Of a DNA stretch of 5,991 nt, positions 1-5,529 are shown in pieces (positions within the stretch are counted from its first letter, which is position 1; each line of letters opens with the position of its first letter). Position numbers and translations under genes: made by a program. The notes below the pieces were generated by a model. That model did not search any database. It saw only the letters and a program-made list of their open reading frames with translations, and had not been told where the DNA came from. Source of the stretch: Paraglaciecola arctica (lineage in GTDB: Bacteria; Pseudomonadota; Gammaproteobacteria; Enterobacterales; Alteromonadaceae); assembly GCA_003232445.1 (NCBI GenBank), contig QIJM01000249.1, forward strand, positions 1 to 5,991, given 5' to 3'.

Positions 1-101
1 CTGGCTACTTTATCAATACCTGCACTTTTGAATTGCTGAACCAATCGGTCAACCGAAGTGCCTATATCAGTGGCAAGTTTTTCTATGGATACTTCTGCCA
101 T
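1..101 (-). CDS. infB: Translation initiation factor IF2, N-terminal fragment (3' part outside window)
   Basis: Only the first 33 codons are visible. The translation begins MAEVSIEKLATDIGTSVDRL and closely resembles the start of gammaproteobacterial IF2, including the LVQQF motif of the small IF2_N domain. IF2 is a cytoplasmic GTPase that brings fMet-tRNA to the 30S subunit and promotes 50S joining; its GTPase domain would lie beyond the left edge. The ATG at 99-101 is preceded by a consensus AGGAGG (111-116) with a 9-nt spacer. The gap to the nusA stop is 21 nt, so the gene is the next cistron of the rimP-nusA-infB operon. Identification rests on the N-terminal match plus synteny; the fragment alone says nothing about isoforms, although internal starts are known for infB in enterobacteria. 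Confidence 0.93.
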   Translation of the reverse strand, partial: MAEVSIEKLATDIGTSVDRLVQQFKSAGIDKVA

Positions 102-122
102 ATGGAAATTCCTCCTGTTGAC

Positions 123-1616
123 CTATTCTTCGTTAAACCAAACGATATTACGGGCGGCCATGATTAATTCACCGGCTTTCTTATCGCTTAATTCTTCTAT
201 ATCTGAAATCTCATCAGTGCCCTGTTCTGCAAGGCCTTCAAGATCCGTTATGCCGCGACTTGCTAGTGTATAGGCAACGTGTCTGTCCATACCTTCAAGG
301 TTTAACAGCTCTTCTTTAAGCTCTACAGCTTCAAGGGTTTCTTCTGTAGCTAACGCACGGGTCGTTAAGGTAGCGCGAGCGCGGTTACGCAACTCCTCAA
401 CCATTTCTTCTTCTAACCCTTCGATATCAAGTAACTCGTTGATAGGCACATAGGCTATTTCTTCAAGTGTAGTGAAACCTTCATCCACCAAAATAGAGGC
501 AAAGTCTGCATCTATGTCTAAACCAGCAGTAAATACGGTTAGGACCTTAGCGTTTTCTTCTTCATGTTTGGCATTTAAATCTTCTACTGTCATGACGTTT
601 AATTCCCAGCCTGTTAGTTGACTGGCTAATCTAACGTTTTGACCGCTGCGACCAATGGCTTGCGCCAAATTGTCTGCTTCGACTGCGACATCCATTGATT
701 TTTTATCTTCATCGACCACAATAGAAGCGACTTCAGCAGGTGCCATAGCATTGATAACAAACTGCGCTGGATTATCATCCCAAAGCACAATATCAACACG
801 CTCACCATTTAGTTCACCTGATACAGCTTGAACACGAGAGCCACGCATACCAACACATGCACCAACGGGATCTAAACGTTTATCGTTAGTTTTAACGGCA
901 ATTTTAGCTCGTGAACCTGGATCACGTGCAGCGACTTTAATTTCCAAGGTTTCTTCAGCAATTTCTGGCACTTCAATGCGGAACAACTCAACCAACATAT
1001 CGGGATGAGTTCGACTAATAAATAATTGTGCACCACGGGCTTCTGGACGAATAACGTAGAGTAAACCACGTACTCTGTCACCTGGGCGGAATGTTTCGCG
1101 AGGTAACATATCGTCACGATATATAACACCTTCAGCGTTATTACCTAAATCAACAATCACATTGTCACGATTCACTTTTTTAACTGTACCTGTGACTAAT
1201 TCGCCAACACGATCTTCATATTCTGCTAAAACCTGGTCGCGTTCTGCTTCACGTACTTTTTGCACGATAACTTGTTTAGCTGTTTGTGTGGTTATGCGGT
1301 CAAACGCGATAGATTCGATTTGATCTTCAACATACTCACCCAACTGCTTATCTGGTTCATCCATCTGGGCAGCAGATATAGACATTTCAGCCACAGGGTT
1401 TTCTTGCTCGTGATCATCTGCCACGACTAACCAACGGCGAAAGGTGTCAAAACCACCTGTTTCACGGTCGATACTGACTCGCACTTCGATTTCTGCTCCA
1501 TTTTTCTTTTTGGTAGCGCTGGCGATAGCAAACTCTAACGCCTCAAAGATTTTTTCTCTTGGAACCTGTTTTTCGTTTGAAACGGCTTCAGCCACTAACA
1601 GAATTTCTTTATTCAT
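123..1616 (-). CDS. nusA: Transcription termination/antitermination factor NusA
   Basis: Encodes 497 residues, essentially the length of E. coli NusA (495). Domains in order: RNA-polymerase-binding N-terminal domain (about 1-130, starting MNKEILLVAEAVSNEK), S1 domain (about 135-200), KH1 with the GMRG loop at 256-259, KH2 with GRSGQN at 322-327, then two acidic helix-hairpin-helix repeats, AR1 (about 365-415) and AR2 (about 438-490). The tail IVWFNEE resembles the E. coli C-terminus. NusA binds the elongating polymerase, stimulates pausing and intrinsic termination, and takes part in antitermination on rRNA; having both acidic repeats fits the proteobacterial form, in which AR2 contacts the alpha subunit C-terminal domain. 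The ATG at 1614-1616 has GAGG (1622-1625) 5 nt upstream. rimP ends 50 nt upstream and infB starts 21 nt downstream, consistent with one transcript. No missing motif or frame break is seen. Confidence 0.98.
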   Translation of the reverse strand: MNKEILLVAEAVSNEKQVPREKIFEALEFAIASATKKKNGAEIEVRVSIDRETGGFDTFRRWLVVADDHEQENPVAEMSISAAQMDEPDKQLGEYVEDQIESIAFDRITTQTAKQVIVQKVREAERDQVLAEYEDRVGELVTGTVKKVNRDNVIVDLGNNAEGVIYRDDMLPRETFRPGDRVRGLLYVIRPEARGAQLFISRTHPDMLVELFRIEVPEIAEETLEIKVAARDPGSRAKIAVKTNDKRLDPVGACVGMRGSRVQAVSGELNGERVDIVLWDDNPAQFVINAMAPAEVASIVVDEDKKSMDVAVEADNLAQAIGRSGQNVRLASQLTGWELNVMTVEDLNAKHEEENAKVLTVFTAGLDIDADFASILVDEGFTTLEEIAYVPINELLDIEGLEEEMVEELRNRARATLTTRALATEETLEAVELKEELLNLEGMDRHVAYTLASRGITDLEGLAEQGTDEISDIEELSDKKAGELIMAARNIVWFNEE

Positions 1617-1666
1617 TGTTGCCTCACTGATTACTCTTTTCCGACAGTTCTTGTCAGGTCGCCATC

Positions 1667-2125
1667 TTAGTCAAAAGAGGGGACTAGATTACCTTTCTCA
1701 ATATTCGCAATAGCCAAAACATGGGTTTGGTTATCAATTTCTAATGTTAGATTGCCTGCTTCGCAAGCCAACACTTTTCCTTTAAAATTACGTCTGTCAC
1801 CTATAGGTATTCTTAATTTAAGCGACACCACTTCACCTAAACATTCAAGGTAGTGGGCTTCTTTAAATAAAGGCCTGTCCATTCCTGGAGATGACACTTC
1901 TAAGTTGTACTCTGTGCTAATAGGATCTTCAACATCCAGCACAGCGCTAGCTTGACGGCTTACCTCTGCACAATGATCAACACTAATACCATCAGGGTGA
2001 TCAATAAAAATACGCAGCGAAGAGTGTTTACCCGCGCGTAAAAACTCCACACCCACCATCTCAAAACCTAATGCTTCAACAGGTGCAGTTAACATATCCG
2101 TTAACTTTTGTTCGAGTTGCGACAA
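1667..2125 (-). CDS. rimP: Ribosome maturation factor RimP
   Basis: Starting at the TTG at 2123-2125 the product has 152 residues, matching the 150-152 usual for RimP. It begins MSQLEQKLTDMLTAPVEALG, aligning with the E. coli start, and carries the family signature VSSPGMDRPL at 77-86. The N-terminal alpha/beta domain spans about 1-85 and the Sm-like C-terminal domain about 90-152. RimP binds the free 30S subunit and assists its late maturation. The open frame reaches back to an ATG at 2186-2188, but the extra 21 residues are Trp/Phe/Tyr-rich, match nothing in RimP, and run through terminator-like hairpins. The TTG instead has GGAG at 2133-2136 with a 7-nt spacer. The first internal ATG (codon 11) would delete conserved LEQKL. 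The gene lies between tRNA-fMet and nusA, as in E. coli. Confidence 0.96.
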   Translation of the reverse strand: MSQLEQKLTDMLTAPVEALGFEMVGVEFLRAGKHSSLRIFIDHPDGISVDHCAEVSRQASAVLDVEDPISTEYNLEVSSPGMDRPLFKEAHYLECLGEVVSLKLRIPIGDRRNFKGKVLACEAGNLTLEIDNQTHVLAIANIEKGNLVPSFD

Positions 2126-2132
2126 AACCTTG

Positions 2133-2136
2133 CTCC
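2133..2136 (-). promoter_or_regulatory. Shine-Dalgarno GGAG that fixes the TTG start of rimP
   Basis: On the minus strand GGAG is followed by the 7-nt spacer CAAGGTT and then TTG. No ATG or GTG at usable spacing gives the conserved RimP N-terminus, so this site decides the start. It lies only a few bases beyond the U-run of the weak hairpin at 2143-2162. Confidence 0.75.
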
Positions 2137-2142
2137 AAAAAC

Positions 2143-2162
2143 AAAAAAAGGGCCAAATGCCC
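2143..2162 (-). terminator. Weak terminator-like hairpin in the rimP leader
   Basis: On the minus strand GGGC, loop ATTTG, GCCC, then seven Ts. The stem has only 4 bp, but it is all G-C and is followed directly by a U-run, so it could be a leaky terminator or pause site. It is the last of three such structures between tRNA-fMet and rimP and ends about 7 nt before the rimP Shine-Dalgarno sequence. It must be mostly read through if the operon is expressed from the tRNA promoter. Confidence 0.4.
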
Positions 2163-2188
2163 AGAATATAATACCAAAAAACAAACAC

Positions 2189-2212
2189 AAAAAACCCCGT
2201 ACAAGCGGGGTT
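2189..2212 (-). terminator. Rho-independent terminator between tRNA-fMet and rimP
   Basis: On the minus strand AACCCCG, loop CTTGTA, CGGGGTT forms a 7-bp stem whose 3' end runs into TTTTTT (2189-2194), with more T-rich sequence after it. This is the strongest of the three hairpins in the tRNA-rimP gap. It should end most transcripts that start at the tRNA promoter, leaving only a read-through fraction for rimP-nusA-infB unless a second promoter exists between here and rimP; I see no convincing one, only an AT-rich TATATT-like stretch near 2167-2172. Confidence 0.85.
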
Positions 2213-2246
2213 ATTTATTTCTGGACCCTAGTCCACTCATCTTACT

Positions 2247-2266
2247 AAAAACTGGCCACCTGCCAA
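2247..2266 (-). terminator. Weak terminator-like hairpin just after tRNA-fMet
   Basis: On the minus strand TGGC, loop AGGTG, GCCA, then G and TTTTT. The stem is 4 bp, extendable by a G-U pair. It sits 11 nt past the encoded CCA end of the tRNA. It may be an inefficient terminator, a pause site, or a structure that helps define the 3' trailer for tRNA processing. The short stem makes termination uncertain. Confidence 0.35.
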
Positions 2267-2277
2267 GCTTTAAAAAG

Positions 2278-2354
<77 letters not shown>

Positions 2355-2367
2355 CTTGAAATCTTCT

Positions 2368-2402
2368 TTGAGTGGGAAGCTGTTGTTCCTTCCTCTCCTC
2401 AA
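2368..2402 (-). other. Hairpin in the 5' leader of the tRNA-fMet transcript
   Basis: On the minus strand TTGAG-GAGA-GGAAG, loop GAACAACAG, CTTCC-CA-CTCAA gives two 5-bp stem segments around an asymmetric internal loop. If transcription starts near 2404, this hairpin forms almost from the first nucleotide and ends 13 nt before the mature tRNA 5' end. It may protect the leader or guide RNase E and RNase P cleavage. The pairing is visible in the sequence; the role is inferred. Confidence 0.5.
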
Positions 2403-2411
2403 GTGGGGCGT

Positions 2412-2439
2412 ATTATACATAGCAAGCTTAGGCGCGCAA
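2412..2439 (-). promoter_or_regulatory. Sigma-70-type promoter of tRNA-fMet/rimP-nusA-infB
   Basis: On the minus strand the -35-like TTGCGC (2434-2439) and a perfect -10 TATAAT (2412-2417) are separated by 16 bp. The -10 is followed by ACGCCCC, a GC-rich discriminator typical of stringently controlled stable-RNA promoters. AT-rich DNA upstream of the -35 (about 2443-2475) could act as an UP element. The likely start is the A at 2404. The placement, about 50 nt before the mature tRNA, fits. Confidence 0.75.
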
Positions 2440-2549
2440 GCGGATAATACAGATAAATACTAAAAACATGTTCAACCGCTTAATTGCCATACAAATCGTT
2501 GTATTAACCAACGAAACCACTCAATTATTCAATGTTTCATTCAAAACTC

Positions 2550-2586
2550 AATGTGATTTATCTAAAGATAAAAGCAAAATCACATT
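2550..2586 (-). repeat. AT-rich inverted repeat just after phhB
   Basis: Perfect 10-bp arms AATGTGATTT (2550-2559) and AAATCACATT (2577-2586) enclose 17 nt. A second perfect pair, TTTATC and GATAAA (2557-2562 and 2567-2572), is nested inside, so the RNA could fold as AATGTGA/TCACATT capped by the inner hairpin with a one-sided bulge. It lies 3 bp past the phhB stop. The sequence after it on the minus strand is only mildly T-rich, so it is a poor classical terminator. It may stabilise the phhB mRNA 3' end or end transcription weakly. The rest of 2440-2589 shows no gene. Confidence 0.6.
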
Positions 2587-2589
2587 CAT

Positions 2590-2895
2590 TTATTTGAAAA
2601 ACAATTCCATTTTTTCTGCTAATTTAAAATCTAATTCACTTATTCCACCTACATCATGAGTCGTAAGTTGCACTTCAACCTTATTGTAGACATTAAACCA
2701 CTCAGGATGATGGTTGAGCTTTTCAGCCCAGATAGCAATTTGCGACATCCAGCCAAAAGCACCAATAAAACTTTTAAATTTGAAGGTTTTAGTGAGTTTT
2801 TCGTCCATTATGTGCCACTGTTGGCTAAGATCGTTGCCAAGATTTAATTTACTTAGTGCTTGTTCAATTTGTTGATTAGCAAGTTTCTCTGACAT
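2590..2895 (-). CDS. phhB: Pterin-4a-carbinolamine dehydratase (PCD/DCoH family)
   Basis: A 101-residue cytoplasmic protein of normal family length. It matches the full PCD active-site pattern: E58, three residues, H62-H63-P64, five residues, Y70, nine residues, H80, eight residues, D89, with the familiar HHPEW (62-66) and TTHD (78-81) stretches. The enzyme dehydrates 4a-hydroxytetrahydrobiopterin after phenylalanine hydroxylase turnover so that the pterin can be recycled; some bacterial homologues are instead linked to molybdopterin metabolism. No phenylalanine hydroxylase gene (phhA) is adjacent, so the partner cannot be read from context. The ATG at 2893-2895 has GGAG (2906-2909) with a 10-nt spacer, slightly long. 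The gene sits alone between the receptor terminator and the tRNA promoter and is probably monocistronic. No clear -10/-35 pair was found upstream. Confidence 0.95.
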   Translation of the reverse strand: MSEKLANQQIEQALSKLNLGNDLSQQWHIMDEKLTKTFKFKSFIGAFGWMSQIAIWAEKLNHHPEWFNVYNKVEVQLTTHDVGGISELDFKLAEKMELFFK

Positions 2896-2932
2896 GATTT
2901 TTCAACTCCAATATAGATGTATAGTTATTCAT
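2876..2932 (-). CDS. Possible 18-codon leader ORF overlapping the phhB start
   Basis: ATG at 2930-2932 has AAGGA about 6 nt upstream and opens a frame for MNNYTSILELKNHVRETC, ending at TAA (2876-2878), 18 codons plus stop. It overlaps the first codons of phhB in another frame and contains the phhB Shine-Dalgarno sequence. Its own ribosome site is at least as good as that of phhB, so it could couple or compete with phhB translation. There is no homology evidence, and an ORF this short can arise by chance. Confidence 0.22.
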   Translation of the reverse strand: MNNYTSILELKNHVRETC

Positions 2933-2972
2933 ATCATTTCCTTTCAGTAACAATCCATTATTAACTTTTATT

Positions 2973-2997
2973 TGTTGCAGACTTAATGGCAGCAACA
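2973..2997. repeat. Short inverted repeat upstream of phhB
   Basis: TGTTGC (2973-2978) and GCAACA (2992-2997) are perfect 6-bp arms around 13 bp. The half-sites are two helical turns apart, centre to centre, which suits a dimeric repressor, and the repeat lies 78-102 bp before the phhB start. It could equally be chance. The surrounding stretch 2933-3009 is AT-rich and shows no certain promoter. Confidence 0.3.
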
Positions 2998-3009
2998 CTT
3001 TACACAGAC

Positions 3010-3034
3010 AAAAAAATCCCCAGCGAACTGGGGA
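3010..3034 (-). terminator. Rho-independent terminator of the TonB-dependent receptor gene
   Basis: On the minus strand TCCCCAG, loop TTCG, CTGGGGA forms a perfect 7-bp stem followed directly by seven Ts (3010-3016). It starts 31 nt after the receptor stop codon. The U-run is on one side only, so it acts for minus-strand transcripts and insulates phhB from the receptor gene. Confidence 0.92.
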
Positions 3035-3065
3035 TAATGATATAAAAATTAATTAGAGCTTGGTT

Positions 3066-5306
3066 CTATTCAAAGTTAACTGTTAGCTCTACTCCATACA
3101 CGCGACCTTTAGCAAGAGGTGAGAATGTGCCGCCTAGTGGTACTGGCCCCAGCATTGCTGGTAACTGGGTATCGCCACCGTGTTTCACTTCATTCAATAG
3201 GTTTTTACCGTATAAACCAATCACGTATTTACCGTCGTCTGAATAGAAGTCGATTCCAGCCTCAACAATATTCTGCTCGTTAATAAAGCCTAAATTATTG
3301 TCTGTATAAGCTGACTCGTCTCTAAAAGCATAAGTTAAGCGTGATACCATTTCACCCCATTCACCCACTTCAGTCGAATGATTCAATCCTAGGCTATAAG
3401 TCAACTCTGGCGCTCTGGGTAAATCCAAGTCTTTATCCGCCTCATTCACCACGCCGTCACCGTTTATATCAAATATCACTTCATCGTAACTAGCATCTAT
3501 GAATCCCAAGGACGCATTTAAACGCAAATCATCAGTCAACATATACGTAGTATCAAATTCGAACCCTGCGATAGTAGCGTCGGCTGTATTTTGGATGAAC
3601 TGTACTACCCCCGAAACTGGATCTGACGTATTTATCTCTCGTTGCATATCATCAATTTGATTATGAAATAAGGCAACATTCAAACTTCCTCGTTTAAAGC
3701 GTACTTTATAACCCAATTCAACATTATCCACCGTTTCTTGATCAAAAGGTCCCGGCCCAAAGTTTACTGTATCAGCGTTAGTATTCCGCAAATTGTAGCC
3801 ACCGGAACGGAAACCTCTTGTCCAATGGGCGTAAAGATTAGCGGTGTTGCTGAGTTGGTATTTCATGCCTAATTTAGGGGAGACACTATTCCAGGTATTG
3901 TCGTCAATAAAATCATATTCACAGGTGCCATCAGGCACAAAACAAGTAGCATTCTGATTAAAGACTAGAGATGCTATTTGTGCTTCTTTTTTCTCCTTGG
4001 TATACCTGAGTCCTGCATTAACCGACCACTTATCATTAATTTCATGATCAGCGGAAAGAAATATTCCTATGGTGCTAACATCATAAAGCCCGCCACCATC
4101 CTGGGTTAATGCTGGTGCCACACCACCCGTGGCTATGCCCAACAGGTTTCTTCTTTCATGCACTATCAGTGAGTTTTCAAAATAATACAGGCCAGCGGTG
4201 ACATTGGTTTTATCAAACTGACCGTTGTAGCGTAATTCATTACTAAATTGTTCCGCATCTAGCCATGCTGGTGCGTTGAAAAGCCACTGAGGGGAGGCAT
4301 CAATATCACCGTCTGTTTCAGACGTAAAATCTCTCCAGCCGAAAATATTGGTTATAGTGCCGTCACCAAATTCCACGTCTATATTCGTCTCAGCAGTAAA
4401 AAAATGTGTTTCTAAGTTAGAAAAACCCTCATTGTCGATGGAGAAATCAAAGGAGTTTCGATCAAAATTGCCAAAATTACCATCAACACCAGATCCATTT
4501 GTATGACTCTGAGCGGCTGGCCCGTCAGATTCTGTCTTCTGATATTCGTATCGAAAAATCCACTCAGCATCATCAGTGGCTTGCCAAGTGATAACAGGTC
4601 GCACCATAATGCTATCATTTTTACCAAAAGCTTCATTATTGAACAGGTTTTTATGCCAACCGTTGTCTTTGTTTTTATAAACAGTCAATTTTGCCGCAAC
4701 GCTATCACTAAGCGGGCCACTCACACTGCCCATTAGATAATTATTGGTCGCTTCACCACCGCCCTCAACGGCTATCCTAACGGATGCCTCGAATACATCA
4801 CTTGGCTTTTTAGTGTTAATTAATACCGCACCACCGGTTACATTTCTACCAAACAATATACCTTGAGGCCCCCTTAACACTTCGATGCTTGCTATATCGA
4901 ACGTATCAAAAATAATGCCGGAATTAACCCCCATATAAACCCCATCAACAAACACCCCTACGGTTGGGTCTATGGATGCGATTGAACTGTTAATGCCTAT
5001 TCCACGGATAGAAAAGTTTGCCGTTCCTGCAGTAGTGCCTATATCATCAAATGATACATTAGGAATACCTACTGCTAGACTAGATAAATTACGTACTTTT
5101 TGTGCTTCAATTTGCTCAGCACCAAAAGCCGTAATAGAAAGTGGTACATCTTGAATTGACTCTGTCCGCTTACGGGCAGTTACCATAATAGTTTCTACTG
5201 CGTCTTCTTCTGCACTTTGTTCCTGAGCCAATACTACATTGCTTAACGTAGCAAACTGCACGGCAACAGCAACCGTCAACAGACTTAATTTAGTTTTCAT
5301 TTTCAT
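3066..5306 (-). CDS. TonB-dependent outer-membrane receptor, substrate unknown
   Basis: A 746-residue ligand-gated beta-barrel that would import a scarce substrate across the outer membrane using TonB-ExbBD energy. A signal peptide (1-27) has a basic start, a hydrophobic core and a likely cut after VLA. The TonB box is about 38-44 (ETIMVTA). The plug spans about 48-165, with SIRGIG (99-104) and RGPQGILFGRN (145-155); the barrel fills the rest and ends VNFE, so the usual terminal Phe is second to last. There is no N-terminal STN domain, so sigma-regulator signalling is unlikely. The only two cysteines (C455, C462) probably close a loop, and residues 613-624 form a dockerin-like DxNxDGxxNxxD motif. 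The ATG at 5304-5306 has GAGGA with a 6-nt spacer, better placed than the ATG two codons later. Neighbours do not reveal the ligand; siderophore, carbohydrate and other organic ligands all remain possible. Confidence 0.95.
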   Translation of the reverse strand: MKMKTKLSLLTVAVAVQFATLSNVVLAQEQSAEEDAVETIMVTARKRTESIQDVPLSITAFGAEQIEAQKVRNLSSLAVGIPNVSFDDIGTTAGTANFSIRGIGINSSIASIDPTVGVFVDGVYMGVNSGIIFDTFDIASIEVLRGPQGILFGRNVTGGAVLINTKKPSDVFEASVRIAVEGGGEATNNYLMGSVSGPLSDSVAAKLTVYKNKDNGWHKNLFNNEAFGKNDSIMVRPVITWQATDDAEWIFRYEYQKTESDGPAAQSHTNGSGVDGNFGNFDRNSFDFSIDNEGFSNLETHFFTAETNIDVEFGDGTITNIFGWRDFTSETDGDIDASPQWLFNAPAWLDAEQFSNELRYNGQFDKTNVTAGLYYFENSLIVHERRNLLGIATGGVAPALTQDGGGLYDVSTIGIFLSADHEINDKWSVNAGLRYTKEKKEAQIASLVFNQNATCFVPDGTCEYDFIDDNTWNSVSPKLGMKYQLSNTANLYAHWTRGFRSGGYNLRNTNADTVNFGPGPFDQETVDNVELGYKVRFKRGSLNVALFHNQIDDMQREINTSDPVSGVVQFIQNTADATIAGFEFDTTYMLTDDLRLNASLGFIDASYDEVIFDINGDGVVNEADKDLDLPRAPELTYSLGLNHSTEVGEWGEMVSRLTYAFRDESAYTDNNLGFINEQNIVEAGIDFYSDDGKYVIGLYGKNLLNEVKHGGDTQLPAMLGPVPLGGTFSPLAKGRVYGVELTVNFE

Positions 5307-5485
5307 AGTGTGTCCTCAATAGGTGATCAATTAGATATTAAATATTTCATCCAAAAAACAGACGCTGTATGACAACCTAAATAAAGGACCATCAACCATT
5401 TAATTCTAATAATATTATTGTTTGCTAAGTACCTGATATACAAATTTTAGGCACTTGACAATGATAGTAGATTGGAGGAGACGAC

Positions 5486-5516
5486 ATGTAAATAGTTTGC
5501 CGTTTATATGTAAATA
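5486..5516. repeat. Two direct copies of ATGTAAATA, 22 bp apart
   Basis: Identical 9-bp copies occupy 5486-5494 and 5508-5516. The 22-bp period is about two helical turns, placing both copies on the same face of the DNA as expected for tandem operator sites. The second copy lies within the partly palindromic TTTATATGTAAA (5503-5514). They sit about 180-220 bp before the receptor ATG. Regulation of the receptor is inferred; AT-rich chance is the alternative. Confidence 0.45.
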
Positions 5517-5529
5517 TTAATTAACGGCA
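5498..5529. repeat. Inverted repeat TGCCGTT / AACGGCA
   Basis: Perfect 7-bp arms at 5498-5504 and 5523-5529 flank 18 AT-rich bases that contain the second ATGTAAATA copy. The arms are the only GC-containing islands in a very AT-rich stretch. It could be a regulator-binding palindrome or an RNA hairpin in the dehydratase 3' region; no U-run follows on the minus strand, so it is not a classical terminator. Confidence 0.45.

Noticed and set aside
1444..1713. 89-residue plus-strand ORF across the nusA start
   Set aside because: Antisense to the conserved NusA N-terminus and the rimP end; no ribosome site or family resemblance.
2126..2188. Upstream ATG extension of rimP (21 extra residues)
   Set aside because: The extension is aromatic-rich, unlike RimP, and runs into the terminator; the TTG at 2123-2125 has a Shine-Dalgarno site and the family N-terminus.
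2552..2584. CRP-like TGTGA...TCACA after phhB
   Set aside because: The half-sites are 23 bp apart rather than the 6 bp required, so it is read as an inverted repeat only.
2468..2659. 63-residue plus-strand ORF partly in the intergenic region
   Set aside because: It overlaps phhB antisense, has no ribosome site or recognisable domain, and matches the low-complexity AT-rich translation expected by chance.
5455..5485. Plus-strand promoter from TTGACA
   Set aside because: No -10-like hexamer lies 16-18 bp downstream (the sequence there is the GGAGGAG stretch), and no plus-strand gene follows.
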